DNA of 64,000 nt from a virus, in the IMG/VR virus record IMGVR_UViG_3300032156_000003, positions 22,330-86,329 of that record; one strand, written 5' to 3'. The position numbers were made by a program, and so were the translations under genes. The notes below the pieces were generated by a model that saw only the letters and a list, made by a program, of their open reading frames with translations, was not told where the DNA came from and did no database searches. Shown here piece after piece: positions 26,767 through 35,691 of this stretch; position 1 is the first letter of the stretch; each line of letters begins with the position of its first letter.

Positions 26767-27578
26767 CGACCTTGGACCACCTGTCGGCGTCGTCCTATGG
26801 CCAGTTCTTCAAGTGCCCGGCACAGTGGGACTACGTGCACAACCAGGGAATCAAGATTCCTCCCGGAATCGCGGCGCACGTCGGGAGCGGGTTGCACGGC
26901 GCGGCGGAAGTGAACTTCCGGCAGAAGATTGTCACGGGGGTAGACCTACCGGCATCCGACCTTGCCGACGCGGCTGTCACCAAGTACCGCGAGCGAGTCG
27001 AGAAGGACGGCGTGCTCTGTACGCGCGAAGAACGGCCCGCCCTTGGTCGTCTGCTGTCCGAGGGGGTAGACAGAGCGGTGAAATTCTCCCGCGTACTGGC
27101 GGCCACGGTAGCGCCCTTGTATCGCCCCGCCTCGGTTGAGCAGTTCGTCAAGTACCAGGGGCCGGATTCGCCGGTCCCGTGGGTGGGGTATATCGATCTC
27201 ACGACGGCGGACAACAAACTCGTCGACTGGAAAACAGCGGGCAAGCGGTGGCCGAAGGGGCGGGAGCACCGCGAGTCGCAAGCGACGGTGTACAGAAAGT
27301 TATTCCGCGCCGACCGTGGCATCGAACCGGCCTCGACGGTGTTCGAAGTGTTCTTCGATTCGAAGGACGGGGCGAAGCGAGACGACCGGACCACGGTGCG
27401 GGACGACGCGGATTGGGTGGCGTTGCAGCACGGAGCGGGAATCATGCTGCGGATGATAGACCACGGGGACTTCCCACCGTGTGTGCCGGGGTCGTGGAAT
27501 TGCTCGCCCACGTGGTGTGGCTTATTTTGGGTGTGTCGACACGTGTCCGAGCGGGTTCGGAGATTGCCGAATGTGTGA
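26763..27578 (+). CDS. PD-(D/E)XK nuclease, Cas4/RecB-like (PDDEXK_1)
   Basis: The 271-residue protein, from TTG 26763, has the RecB-family layout: an N-terminal SASSYGQFFKCPAQWDY motif, a central YIDL and the catalytic strand DNKLVDWKTAGK (the D-x14-D-x-K pattern with GYIDL as first acid and VDWKT as second), then a QATVY helix (Q motif). The C-terminal Cys cluster (CSPTWCGLFWVCRH) resembles Cas4 iron-sulphur Cys. Such phage nucleases act with an annealing protein in recombination; the next gene is a candidate partner. An upstream ATG at 26733 would lack a good RBS. Confidence 0.75.
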   Translation: MTTLDHLSASSYGQFFKCPAQWDYVHNQGIKIPPGIAAHVGSGLHGAAEVNFRQKIVTGVDLPASDLADAAVTKYRERVEKDGVLCTREERPALGRLLSEGVDRAVKFSRVLAATVAPLYRPASVEQFVKYQGPDSPVPWVGYIDLTTADNKLVDWKTAGKRWPKGREHRESQATVYRKLFRADRGIEPASTVFEVFFDSKDGAKRDDRTTVRDDADWVALQHGAGIMLRMIDHGDFPPCVPGSWNCSPTWCGLFWVCRHVSERVRRLPNV

Positions 27579-27718
27579 GGTCTGGCATGGTTTTTCTTTG
27601 TTCGGTGCGGCATGGCATGGCGAAGTGCTGCTGAGTTGAGTGTCGCAAAGTATAGAAACCGCTCGGTGAGATCACGTTCAACCCGAGTGGTCTAGGGAAA
27701 CGAAGAAAGGGGATTCCA
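27579..27718 (+). other. 140-bp gap with no gene
   Basis: No open frame or clear promoter was found. It contains a short direct repeat (gcatggcatggc) and an A-rich stretch before the RBS (aaaggggattcc) of the next gene. Confidence 0.4.
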
Positions 27719-28966
27719 ATGGCAGACAAGAATCAGGAATGGCAGGGGAACGTCAAGGTCGTGGACCCGCAGGCGCTCGCGCCGGTCGCGCCGATTCAGG
27801 CGCTCGCGCAGTCGGCGGCCGTCGACGCGGCGCGTGTGCTGTCGGAAACGCAGGCCATGGTGCTCATGGCGAGGTCCAACCCGCGCAACGAGTTCGCGGT
27901 GCTCAAGAAAATCAAGGCGATGTGCTCGCGGTTGCGGCTCGCCGAGAAGGCGCTCTACTCGTTTCCGCGCAGCAACAAGACCGTCACCGGCCCTAGCATC
28001 GATCTCATGGAGGCCATCGCCACGGCCTACGGCAACCTGGACCACGGGTGGCGGATGCTCGAAGAGGACGGCGAGTCCGTGCGCGTGGAAACCTACGCTT
28101 GGGACATGGAGACGAACTCGCGGACCCGTATCGAATTCTGGATGCGCCGCGTCCGCGACACGAAGCAGGGGGAGAAGGAACTCCATGACGAGCGCGACAA
28201 ATACGAGATCGTGGCGAACTACGCCAGCCGTCGCAAGCGCGCGTGCCTGGAGAAAATCATCCCCGTCGACATCGTTGAGCAGGCTGTCGAGTGGTGCATG
28301 AAGACCATCGAAAAGGGCGATGACGAGATGCCGCTGGTAGACCGCATCCGGGGTATGGTGTTGCAGTTCGCGGAACTCGGTGTCAGCCAAGTCATGTTGG
28401 AAAAGCGACTCGGGCACACGGTGGACACGACCATCGCGAAGGAACTGCCAGAGCTTCGCGCCATCGCCAACGGGTTGAAGGGTGGACGCGGGCGGGAGGA
28501 GTTCTTTGACCTCGCGCTGGCCGGGCAGGCTCCCGCGACGAAGGCCGCCCCGTCCGCGAAGGCAGACCCCGCGCCGGTCGAACTGCCCAAGGCTGCGGAC
28601 CCGCCGACGGTCGCCGAGAAGCCCAAGGCCGAACCGACCCCGGCCGCCGTCCACGTTGTGACGAAGCCCGAGACGTCCGAGCCCGCGAGCACGGCCACGC
28701 ATCGGCTGTTCGATACGTTGCTCGGCCGGTTGCACAACACCTACAAGATGACCGACGAGATGATTCGCGCGGCCCTTGGAGGACCCATCGAAGGTGCTCC
28801 CGTAGATGAATTAGAGCGGGTCATCACTGAAACCGAACTACGAAACAAGAGGACGCGCAAGGGGAAGAACCCGCCGCCGCTGAATCTCGTGCCGCAGGGC
28901 GAACCCGAGACGGGCGGACCTCCCGAGATGGAAATGCCGCCGAACGACCAGGATGAAGAATTCTAG
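27719..28966 (+). CDS. Recombination-associated phage protein (candidate annealing protein)
   Basis: The 415-residue protein has a conserved core at about residues 50-250, with VTGPSIDLMEAIATAYGNLD, YAWDMETNSRTRIEFW, and an ERDKYEIVANYASRRKRACL helix followed by IIPVDIVEQA. I know this GPSI-LxEA core from widespread phage proteins next to Cas4/RecB-like nucleases, often called RecT-like or hypothetical. The C-terminal ~130 residues are Ala/Pro/Lys-rich linker. Single-strand annealing activity is inferred from the partner gene, not shown. Confidence 0.6.
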   Translation: MADKNQEWQGNVKVVDPQALAPVAPIQALAQSAAVDAARVLSETQAMVLMARSNPRNEFAVLKKIKAMCSRLRLAEKALYSFPRSNKTVTGPSIDLMEAIATAYGNLDHGWRMLEEDGESVRVETYAWDMETNSRTRIEFWMRRVRDTKQGEKELHDERDKYEIVANYASRRKRACLEKIIPVDIVEQAVEWCMKTIEKGDDEMPLVDRIRGMVLQFAELGVSQVMLEKRLGHTVDTTIAKELPELRAIANGLKGGRGREEFFDLALAGQAPATKAAPSAKADPAPVELPKAADPPTVAEKPKAEPTPAAVHVVTKPETSEPASTATHRLFDTLLGRLHNTYKMTDEMIRAALGGPIEGAPVDELERVITETELRNKRTRKGKNPPPLNLVPQGEPETGGPPEMEMPPNDQDEEF

Positions 28967-28977
28967 GAGGTACCCCG

Positions 28978-29585
28978 TGGCGTTTATCAAACGAGGTGGA
29001 TACTCGCAACCGAGCGGTCCGCCGGCCAACCCCGTGCCGCCGTCACAACGCGCACAACTGGCGCTCGGGTTTCGACACTACGAGGACAGCGACAAGGCCC
29101 GGAGCGAGTTCGAGACGACGGAGCGGGACCACGTCGTGAAGCAACTCCGCGCCGAGGTCCAGGCCGGTGCCGAGGCCGGTTGTCGTTGCCCCGCGTGCGA
29201 CCGCCTCGTGAAGTCGTACCGTCGCGCGATGAACGCCGATATGGCGCGGTTCCTCATCCTGCTCTGTCGCGAGTACCTCGCCAAGCCGCCGGACACGTTC
29301 GTCGACATCCGCACAATCTCGGTCCGTGGCGGCGACTATGCGAAGCTCACCCATTGGGGACTGGTAGAGCAGGCGCACAACGACGACCCCGCCAAACGCT
29401 CCAGCGGCCTCTGGCGTCCGACTCCGCGCGGGCTGGCATTCGCCCAAGGGACGGCAACGGAGCCGGGTCACGTGGTGCTTCTCGACAACCAGGTGAGGGG
29501 CTTTACCGATGACCGCGTGAACATCTGGGAAGCGCTCGGGACTCACTTCAACTTTGAGGTGCTGTGGAGAGGAGAGAAGAAATGA
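28978..29585 (+). CDS. Zinc-finger DNA-associated phage protein
   Basis: I chose GTG 28978 after a strong TAGGAGGTACC RBS. The 202-residue product has CRCPAC near residue 73 (CxCxxC), a likely zinc site, a charged helical region and a winged-helix-like tail (YAKLTHWGLVEQAHND, LWRPTPRGLAFAQG), which is a pattern of a small HTH/winged-helix domain. It may regulate or assist replication. The next gene overlaps by 4 bp. Confidence 0.5.
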
Positions 29586-29884
29586 GAATCGATAAAACCT
29601 ATACCGCCGAATTCGAATTCGAAGTGGACAAGCTAACTGAGAGAGTCCACAGGCTTGACGGTGTTCTTATAATGCCGTGCGGGCCAGATTTCTTGATGTT
29701 CGCCGTGGACGAAATGCTCGACATAAATGGAGAGAAGATAGACGTCACGGAACACCACTGCGATGAGTTGGCCTCTGGACATCAATTCGGGGAACTCAAA
29801 TTCCCAGAGGAGTATCAGTTGTGTCTTGTGCGTCGAATGGATTCCGCGAAGATGATCGAATACGACAAAAGGAACAAAGAATGA
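29582..29884 (+). CDS. Small acidic protein of unknown function
   Basis: This 100-residue protein starts at ATG 29582, overlapping the previous stop. It is rich in Asp/Glu, with a central hydrophobic strand (DFLMFAVDEML). Composition is a little AT-richer than its neighbours. No recognised domain. Confidence 0.5.
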   Translation: MRIDKTYTAEFEFEVDKLTERVHRLDGVLIMPCGPDFLMFAVDEMLDINGEKIDVTEHHCDELASGHQFGELKFPEEYQLCLVRRMDSAKMIEYDKRNKE

Positions 29885-29929
29885 CCGGTACGACGAATCG
29901 AGGTGTCGAACCGTTTGGAGGGTTCCGAG

Positions 29930-30097
29930 ATGTCCGAATCACAAGCTGAAATTCAGGCACAACTCGAAGCCGCAAACCTGCGCTTGATGGAGAGGCGGCG
30001 GGCGCTCGGGATACGAGACGACCGGCCGGTCCACGTCGGCGACGTCGTTGATGGCGTGCTCGCGGACCTGCGGCGGGAAGCGGAGGCGGCGAGATGA
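29930..30097 (+). CDS. Small helical protein ahead of helicase loader
   Basis: This 55-residue peptide begins at ATG 29930 after a GGAGGG site; the frame is open further upstream but without RBS. It is a short coiled-coil (QAEIQAQLEAANLRLMERR). Its GAGATGA stop/start overlap couples it to the next gene. Function unknown. Confidence 0.45.
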   Translation: MSESQAEIQAQLEAANLRLMERRRALGIRDDRPVHVGDVVDGVLADLRREAEAAR

Positions 30098-31185
30098 CCT
30101 CCCAACGCGAGCCGTTCACCTGTCTCTATCGGGGCATCTGGAACGATGACAAATTCTGGCTGCGCTCGGAACTCGGGCAGCGTGTTTACCTCTACGTCCT
30201 GTCCACCCCTCTCGGTAACGGGCTCGGCTGTTTCAAGGCCGGGATGGCAGCGATGGCCGAAGACCTCCGAATGTTGCCGTCAAGGTTCGCCGAAGGTTTC
30301 GGGGAAGGTTTCGATGAACGTTACGGTGAACCTTTGTTCAACTATGACGAAGGGGCTCGGGTAGTTTTCATCCCGAAGTATTTGGAGCGCAACCCGCCGA
30401 GCAACCCGAACGGTATCCGGGCGCTCGCCAAGGCGTTCGTATCCATCCCGGACTGCAAACTGAAACACGATTGCTATCAAACGGTTAAGGCATTTGTCGA
30501 GAGAAAAAACCCAACAACCGAGGGTGGCGGGAAAACGTTCGCGCAAGCATTCGAGGAATCATTCGCTGAACCTTCATTGAACCATGCCGCCAACGTTGAC
30601 CGAACCATGCCGCTATGGTTCGAGGACTCACCAGGAATAAATACCGTTCCCGTTCCCCTTCCCGTTCCCTTGGCCGTTCCCGATACCTGTACCGGGAGCG
30701 CGAGCCGCGCTCCTCGCACACCCGCGCGTGTCGTATACGACCTAGAAGATCCAAGGGGATTTGAAGACGATTGGGATTGGGAGAACCTACCGGAAGAACT
30801 AACCGACCAACTATCGGCATCCCTGTCGGATGTCTCACACGAACTCGCGGTGCGGTTGCTATGGTACTGGCCGATGGTCGGACCGCAGTGGGCAGAAGAG
30901 ACGGCCGTCCAAACCCTAAAACTCTACGTCGACAAGGGGGTGGACGTGAAGTTTGCGCTGGCACAGGCGGCGGCGAGATACCATCGCTCGGACACGATGG
31001 TGCATTCTCTTCGCGGCTCACTGTCGTCATGGATGTCCAACGACCTTGACAAGCTGAAAAAGACCAACGGAAAAGGTGGCGGATACGTCGAACCTCCGAA
31101 AAAACAAGCGGCGTGGGAAATCGAGGCGACTCGGATGCAAAAACTGTGGGACGAAAAACATGGCAAAAAACCCGCAGCCGGTTGA
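30094..31185 (+). CDS. Replication initiation/helicase-loader-like protein
   Basis: The N-terminal ~110 residues match the winged-helix segment of phage O/DnaD-type proteins: KFWLRSELGQRVYLYVL, a KAGMAAMAEDLRM helix, then VVFIPKYLERNPPSNPNG (the ...N-P-N turn). A Pro/Val/Leu repeat links this to a C-terminal helical region (residues ~225-345) like DnaD helicase-binding domains. It sits directly before DnaB and overlaps it by 26 bp. Loading DnaB onto origin DNA is the likely role. The linker DNA carries candidate origin repeats. Confidence 0.6.
   Translation: MTSQREPFTCLYRGIWNDDKFWLRSELGQRVYLYVLSTPLGNGLGCFKAGMAAMAEDLRMLPSRFAEGFGEGFDERYGEPLFNYDEGARVVFIPKYLERNPPSNPNGIRALAKAFVSIPDCKLKHDCYQTVKAFVERKNPTTEGGGKTFAQAFEESFAEPSLNHAANVDRTMPLWFEDSPGINTVPVPLPVPLAVPDTCTGSASRAPRTPARVVYDLEDPRGFEDDWDWENLPEELTDQLSASLSDVSHELAVRLLWYWPMVGPQWAEETAVQTLKLYVDKGVDVKFALAQAAARYHRSDTMVHSLRGSLSSWMSNDLDKLKKTNGKGGGYVEPPKKQAAWEIEATRMQKLWDEKHGKKPAAG
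30601..30622 (+). repeat. 8-bp inverted repeat in candidate origin
   Basis: CGAACCAT (30601-30608) and ATGGTTCG (30615-30622) form a perfect inverted repeat with a 6-bp spacer inside the loader gene. It lies just upstream of a short A/T stretch (30636-30643) and the GTTCCC repeats. Confidence 0.5.
30646..30681 (+). repeat. GTTCCC hexamer repeats (candidate origin iterons)
   Basis: Six consecutive hexamers read GTTCCC, GTTCCC, CTTCCC, GTTCCC, TTGGCC, GTTCCC. They encode a VPVPLPVPLAVP linker, so they may simply reflect the protein. Phage origins often lie inside the initiator gene, and the nearby inverted repeat and A/T stretch support that option. Confidence 0.4.
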
Positions 31186-32566
31186 CGGACAGCGCGTCCC
31201 GCCGCACAACCTGGAAGCCGAAGCGGCCGTGCTCGGGGCGGTGCTCCTCAACAACGCGGCGTTTCACGTGGCGGCCCCGCGTATCACGTCGGCGGACTTT
31301 TACGCCTGGAAACATAGGTACATTTGGGATGCCATGTCCCGGCTGTCCAAGTTGGGCGAACCGATAGACGCCGTGACGGTCGGCAACGACCTGATACAAG
31401 CGGGGAACCTGGAGAAGTGCGGTGGTGCGCTTGCCCTGGACGGCCTGATAGAAGAGGTGGCGACCGTCGCCAACATCGAGCACTACGCGAAAATCATCGC
31501 GCGCAAGGCGGCGCTTCGGCGTGTCATCTACGCGGCGCAGACCATCGTGGCGGAAGCGTTCGCGAACGGCGGCGAGGACGAAACCGTTGAGGAGTTTCTG
31601 GCGCAGTCCCGCGCCGACTTCACTGTGGCGTCTCTGTCGCTGGCGTCCACGGGTAGCGTGTGCCAGTCGGCGAGCCAGGGGATGCACGATTTGTTCAACG
31701 CCTTGGAGGCTGGAAGGCCCATCGTCGACACCATGCCGATCGGGTTCGGTGGAATCAAGATTCCGAGAGGTACGCCGACGGTCATCGGTGGCCGCCCATC
31801 GAACGGAAAGAGTGTCGTGGCCATGACGGCAGCCCGCAACCTTGCGGCACAGGGGCGGAGTGGCATCTACTTCTCGCTGGAAGAGACGTCACGGGTTCAG
31901 TGGGCGCGGCTCGCGTGCCAGATGTCGGGCATCGCTGCGAAGCGGATCATCGAGTGCGACGTGCGAGGAAACGAATTCAAGGTGCTCGCGGACGCGGCGA
32001 GCGATGCGGCCCGGTTCAATCTCTACCTGTGCGACAGGACGGGTGTCGACTCCATGTTCATCCGGCAGGAAGCGGCGGCGCACAAGGAACGGCACGGCCT
32101 GGATTTCGTGGTCGTCGACTACATCCAACTGATTCGCGAGAAGGTGCGGTCGGGACAGGCGCGACACGAGAGGTACGCCGAGGCCATGCAAGGACTTGTG
32201 GACCTCGCCCGCGAACTGGACATCGCGGTTATCGTCGTCTCGCAGATTCGACGGAGCGAGTTCAAACCTGAAAAAGAGCCGTCTCCGCCGTCAATTGAGC
32301 AACTGAAAGAGACGGGCGAAATCGAGCAAGCGGCGAAGCTCATTCTGCTTTTGCACTACCCGTATTTCTACACGAAGAACATCGAGGGCGCGGAGCAAAA
32401 GCCGAACATCTTGCGGATGGACATCGCCAAGGACAGCATCGGAGAGGGCGGGGTACGGATGCTTCACGCCATCATGCCGCGCCTGTGGGTTGGGGACGTG
32501 GAAGCGGTGTACGAACCGGGTCAGCCGGACGAGGCGTATCGAGAGAATCGGCCAGGGGAGTATTGA
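31160..32566 (+). CDS. dnaB: Replicative DNA helicase DnaB
   Basis: The 468-residue protein starts at ATG 31160. The N-terminal domain begins with PPHNLEAEAAVLGAVLLN, the DnaB opening. The C-terminal RecA-like domain has Walker A GRPSNGKS at 211-218, a Walker B-like FVVVDYIQLI near 315-324, and the VSQIRRSEF sensor segment near 358. It unwinds DNA at the phage fork as a hexamer. The loader-like gene overlaps its start. Length agrees with bacterial DnaB (~470). Confidence 0.92.
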   Translation: MAKNPQPVDGQRVPPHNLEAEAAVLGAVLLNNAAFHVAAPRITSADFYAWKHRYIWDAMSRLSKLGEPIDAVTVGNDLIQAGNLEKCGGALALDGLIEEVATVANIEHYAKIIARKAALRRVIYAAQTIVAEAFANGGEDETVEEFLAQSRADFTVASLSLASTGSVCQSASQGMHDLFNALEAGRPIVDTMPIGFGGIKIPRGTPTVIGGRPSNGKSVVAMTAARNLAAQGRSGIYFSLEETSRVQWARLACQMSGIAAKRIIECDVRGNEFKVLADAASDAARFNLYLCDRTGVDSMFIRQEAAAHKERHGLDFVVVDYIQLIREKVRSGQARHERYAEAMQGLVDLARELDIAVIVVSQIRRSEFKPEKEPSPPSIEQLKETGEIEQAAKLILLLHYPYFYTKNIEGAEQKPNILRMDIAKDSIGEGGVRMLHAIMPRLWVGDVEAVYEPGQPDEAYRENRPGEY

Positions 32567-32576
32567 GGTCTCGGGA

Positions 32577-32606
32577 CTGACACCGCGTCCCCTCCCGTGG
32601 TAGAAT
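32577..32606 (+). promoter_or_regulatory. Promoter, CTGACA-18-TAGAAT
   Basis: A -35 CTGACA (32577-32582) and -10 TAGAAT (32601-32606) lie in the 59-bp gap between DnaB and the amidase. This would allow separate timing for the lysis genes. Confidence 0.5.
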
Positions 32607-32625
32607 CGCCCGAAAGGTAAAGCGG

Positions 32626-33417
32626 ATGACGAACACTAGCATCATGGTTGGCGGCTCCCCGGTGGACATCGGCATCCCTGTTATTCGGTGGACCGACCAC
32701 GGCGGGTTTGACGGCTACACGACCAAGGCCGTGACCGTGGAAGACCGCAAGACGGGGAAGGACCGGACCATCAAGGGACCGCGCTACAGCGCCCGCAAGG
32801 CTGGGCTGGCCTCGGTGTCGCAGTTGTTCGTGCACCACTCGGGCGGCGACGGGAAGAACCCCTCCGGCATGTACCAGACCTTGTGGATGGACCGGGGGTT
32901 GAGCGTCCAGTTCGCCATTGAGGATGACGGCCGGGTGTACCAGTTCCTTGACGCGGTGGAATGCGCCTGGCACGCCGGGGCTCACAACGGGATTTCGGTG
33001 GGCGCGGAGCTGTGCCTGTTCCCGGACGCGGCGGCTGACCCGGACTACTACAGCCCGGCGAACTGCAAGCGGCGGAACAACCTGCCCCACGCCATCCGGT
33101 ACGAGACGTTGCAGGGCTCGCCGCGCAAGGTATACGTCATGCCCGACGTTCAGGTGGACGCCTGCGCTCGGGTCATGGGAGGCGTGTGGGCGGCCGTGAC
33201 GAAGGCGCGGGGCGAGGCGACAACAGCCCCGATGTTCCCGCGCGTCAGCGGGGTGATACCGCGAGAGGTCATCGCGAACCCGAAAGAGCACGTCGGGATG
33301 ATAGCCCACCTTCACACGACCACCCACAAGTGGGATTGTGCGGGCTTCAACTATGAGGAAGCGGAGCGCCTTTGCGGCTTGTACGCATCGGCGTTTCGCA
33401 CAGCGCTAGGAGGTTAG
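32626..33417 (+). CDS. Endolysin: N-acetylmuramoyl-L-alanine amidase (Amidase_2/PGRP)
   Basis: This 263-residue protein has the Amidase_2 fold: a first zinc ligand region QLFVHHSGG (H70/H71), a VQFAIEDDGRVYQFLD strand, CAWHAGAHNGISVGAELC (WH-x3-HN, residues 115-130), and a C-terminal HLHTTTHKWDCAGF (228-241) matching the H-x-K-x-D block. It cleaves the stem peptide from muramic acid to lyse the cell. No signal peptide is seen, so release through a holin is expected. The gene has its own promoter and is coupled to the next gene. Confidence 0.85.
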   Translation: MTNTSIMVGGSPVDIGIPVIRWTDHGGFDGYTTKAVTVEDRKTGKDRTIKGPRYSARKAGLASVSQLFVHHSGGDGKNPSGMYQTLWMDRGLSVQFAIEDDGRVYQFLDAVECAWHAGAHNGISVGAELCLFPDAAADPDYYSPANCKRRNNLPHAIRYETLQGSPRKVYVMPDVQVDACARVMGGVWAAVTKARGEATTAPMFPRVSGVIPREVIANPKEHVGMIAHLHTTTHKWDCAGFNYEEAERLCGLYASAFRTALGG

Positions 33418-33419
33418 TT

Positions 33420-34259
33420 TTGTTGGACGAATACTTGAAGCAACAGAGGCAGGTGGAGCACGAACGGCGCGTCAAGCGCGAGAAGCGCGAGATGCTGATT
33501 ACGGGGTTGGTATTGCTCGCGGCGGCCATCGTCGCGGCGGCGTTGCTGTGGGCGTCGAATGTGCACGCGGCGGCCGAAACAGAGTTGACCCACAAGGGCA
33601 AGGCGTGGGTGGTTAGTGCAGGGCGCGCATTCGCGGCGATTACGCGGCGGGAGTCTCCGAAACATTGGTACGACTGCGGCGAGTTGACACCGGCTGGCGA
33701 GTGGAACGCTCGCGGCGAGCGCATAGCAGAAGCCGCCTTGCTCGCGATGAAACACCATGGGTTACACGTTGACCCCATGGGTTTACTCGCCGTCGCCTGG
33801 AATGAGAGTCGTGGAAACGCTTGCTCGATTGGCCCACGGACGCGGGCGCGAGCCGAGAAGATGGGACTCCTACCGGTTGGGAAGACTTGGCGAGAGTACA
33901 CCCGAGCGGACGTGCTCGCCGTGCTCGACAACCCCAAGTGGAAGGAACGCGGCAACGTGGCGGACGTCGGGGTGTGGCAGGATGTCTACCCGCCCTACGC
34001 GCGCATCCTCGACGACAGCGGCGACTTGACGTGTCTGCGACCGAAAAACGTCCGCTGTCGCATCCCACGGACGCATGAACTTGTGACCGTCGAGACGAGC
34101 GCGGAAGTGGGGGTTCACGGGATGCTAGTACGCTACTTCCATTTTCGGACTCGCGAGCCGTGGCTGTACTGGCCTTGGACGATTCGAGACAGCTACAGCC
34201 GAGCGGTCGAGGCGACAATCAAGGCGCTGAACGACGAAATGAAGAAGGGGAGAACATGA
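33420..34259 (+). CDS. Membrane-anchored lytic-transglycosylase-like protein
   Basis: The start is one of two TTG codons (33420 or 33423) 5-8 nt after an AGGAGG; an upstream ATG lies deep in the amidase gene. A basic N-terminus precedes one transmembrane segment at about residues 26-48 (MLITGLVLLAAAIVAAALLW), giving an inner-membrane anchor with an outside domain. GLLAVAWNESRGNACSIG (near 125) has the E-S-x-GN pattern of goose-type transglycosylases. It may cut glycan strands during lysis or act in a spanin-like manner. The enzyme call is moderate. Confidence 0.6.
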   Translation: MLDEYLKQQRQVEHERRVKREKREMLITGLVLLAAAIVAAALLWASNVHAAAETELTHKGKAWVVSAGRAFAAITRRESPKHWYDCGELTPAGEWNARGERIAEAALLAMKHHGLHVDPMGLLAVAWNESRGNACSIGPRTRARAEKMGLLPVGKTWREYTRADVLAVLDNPKWKERGNVADVGVWQDVYPPYARILDDSGDLTCLRPKNVRCRIPRTHELVTVETSAEVGVHGMLVRYFHFRTREPWLYWPWTIRDSYSRAVEATIKALNDEMKKGRT

Positions 34260-34597
34260 GCGAAACCATCGAAATCATCGTGTCCGAAGACCTGCCTTGG
34301 GTGAACCGCAACGCGCCGCATCCGGGGCACCGGGAGATTGAGCGCATCGTGGCGACGTGCGAGGACAACCCGCGCGGGAACCATCCGAAGCGAGTTGTGG
34401 CCGCCAAGGTCGCGCTCGAAACGTGGATTGCCGAGAACGGCGGTCGCGTGCGGTCGCTGAACCCGACGAAGACCGACGACGGGTCGCCGGGGTTCCTCGC
34501 CGTCATCGAGGGGTACAAGCCGTTGCCGAGACAACGGCCCGTGGCGAGGGCTGGCGTCCATGCTCCGGCGGCGAACCGACTGGTCAAGGGCCGGTAG
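34256..34597 (+). CDS. Small protein of unknown function
   Basis: This 113-residue protein starts at ATG 34256, overlapping the upstream stop. It contains a PHPGHREIERIVATCED segment and a basic C-terminus with no recognised domain. It begins the run of small overlapping genes that extends to 40.3 kb. Confidence 0.5.
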   Translation: MSETIEIIVSEDLPWVNRNAPHPGHREIERIVATCEDNPRGNHPKRVVAAKVALETWIAENGGRVRSLNPTKTDDGSPGFLAVIEGYKPLPRQRPVARAGVHAPAANRLVKGR

Positions 34598-34870
34598 ATG
34601 ACCGAGACCACCGCTGTCATCTTGCAAACGCCCGTGATATACGGCCCGACCGTGGTCTACGCACCCGGAACGTTCGGACATCCGTGCACGGTGGCGGGCG
34701 CGATGCAGGCGCAGAACCCGTGCGGCTGGGAGTTCTTCGCGTGCGAGACGTGCCTTCACTGGAAGGGCGGATGCGGGTGCAAGCGCAACGTGTTCATCTC
34801 GGTTGTCGGCGCGAACATGAGCGGGTGCAGGTTCTACGAGGCTGAGCGCAGAAAGCGGGAGACGCGATGA
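34598..34870 (+). CDS. Cys-rich small protein
   Basis: The 90-residue product has a Cys-rich core, CETCLHWKGGCGCKRNVF (residues ~49-66), and a later GCRFYE, which fits a small zinc-binding knuckle. The gene starts right after the previous stop and overlaps the next by 4 bp. Function unknown. Confidence 0.55.
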   Translation: MTETTAVILQTPVIYGPTVVYAPGTFGHPCTVAGAMQAQNPCGWEFFACETCLHWKGGCGCKRNVFISVVGANMSGCRFYEAERRKRETR

Positions 34871-35301
34871 CAACCGACCCCAACCGCCTTGACCACCTGC
34901 GCCGCCTGTGCGACCTCGTGAGCGACCCGGAAGCTCCATACGCCTACTCCACCCACGCGCAACCGGGGCAGGTCTACGCGAGCAACGGGCCGCCCTACCC
35001 GCCGCTCACGGTGATTGACTCGACAACGACGCCCATCAAAGAGTTGCTGTACCACCGGCAAACCGTGGCCGTGGACATCCACCCCGGCGAGGAACCCGAG
35101 CGCATCTCGGTCAACCGCATGGTAGGCGTGCTAGAGGACGGCCGCGAGGTGTGTATGGGCGAGGTGTGGGCGCTCCCGGACGTCATGTTGACGGCAGCCG
35201 AGCGCGGGCCGGTGAAGTGCGCGGCGTGCGGGATACTGGTCCGGGAGCTCCCGGTGTTCGACGATGCGGGGCTGGCCTATCACAAGGGGTGCGCGGGATG
35301 A
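34867..35301 (+). CDS. Zinc-finger-like protein of unknown function
   Basis: This 144-residue protein ends in a CAACG ... HKGC pattern (CxxC-x17-HxxC), a treble-clef-like zinc site. The rest is a mixed fold with no known motif. It is coupled to both neighbours by 4-bp overlaps. Confidence 0.55.
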   Translation: MTTDPNRLDHLRRLCDLVSDPEAPYAYSTHAQPGQVYASNGPPYPPLTVIDSTTTPIKELLYHRQTVAVDIHPGEEPERISVNRMVGVLEDGREVCMGEVWALPDVMLTAAERGPVKCAACGILVRELPVFDDAGLAYHKGCAG

Positions 35302-35648
35302 CGACCAAAGCGGACATCATCGCGGCGCAGCAAGCGGCGGCCGATGCCTACTACATCGCCGACCCCGTGACGGGCGCGTCGATCAAGCTCGGGCTCGGGT
35401 CCACCGGGACGGTCGTGACGATCGCGGGGCAGAAGTTCGACAGCGGCGCGGCGTGGGGACCGGAGCCAGCTGCCATCCCGTGTCAGGTGGAAGGGCTCGC
35501 GGACTACCTGGATACGCTCGGTATCTCAGAGACGGCGGCAATCAAGGGCAAGGTGAACGACCTGTGCGCATCTCTGAATCAGTTGATTGCCGACTTCGAT
35601 TCGAGTACGATTCCGACCACCGCGCCGACCGTTCCGCCCCTCCCGTAG
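35298..35648 (+). CDS. Small virion-type or accessory protein
   Basis: This 116-residue protein from ATG 35298 has an Ala-rich N-terminal helix (KADIIAAQQAAADAYYIA) and a strand-turn region with GSTGTVVTIAG, and a Thr/Pro tail. It resembles short virion or fibre-linked proteins, but family and role are unknown. The operon appears to end here. Confidence 0.45.
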   Translation: MTTKADIIAAQQAAADAYYIADPVTGASIKLGLGSTGTVVTIAGQKFDSGAAWGPEPAAIPCQVEGLADYLDTLGISETAAIKGKVNDLCASLNQLIADFDSSTIPTTAPTVPPLP

Positions 35649-35691
35649 CGTCCCGACCAGCAACAGTGCGGGTTCCCGGGGCTGAAAAAAA

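Noticed and set aside
30646-30681. CRISPR-like repeats
   Set aside because: The hexamers are contiguous without spacers and encode a Pro-Val linker; not an array. No array was found elsewhere in the window.
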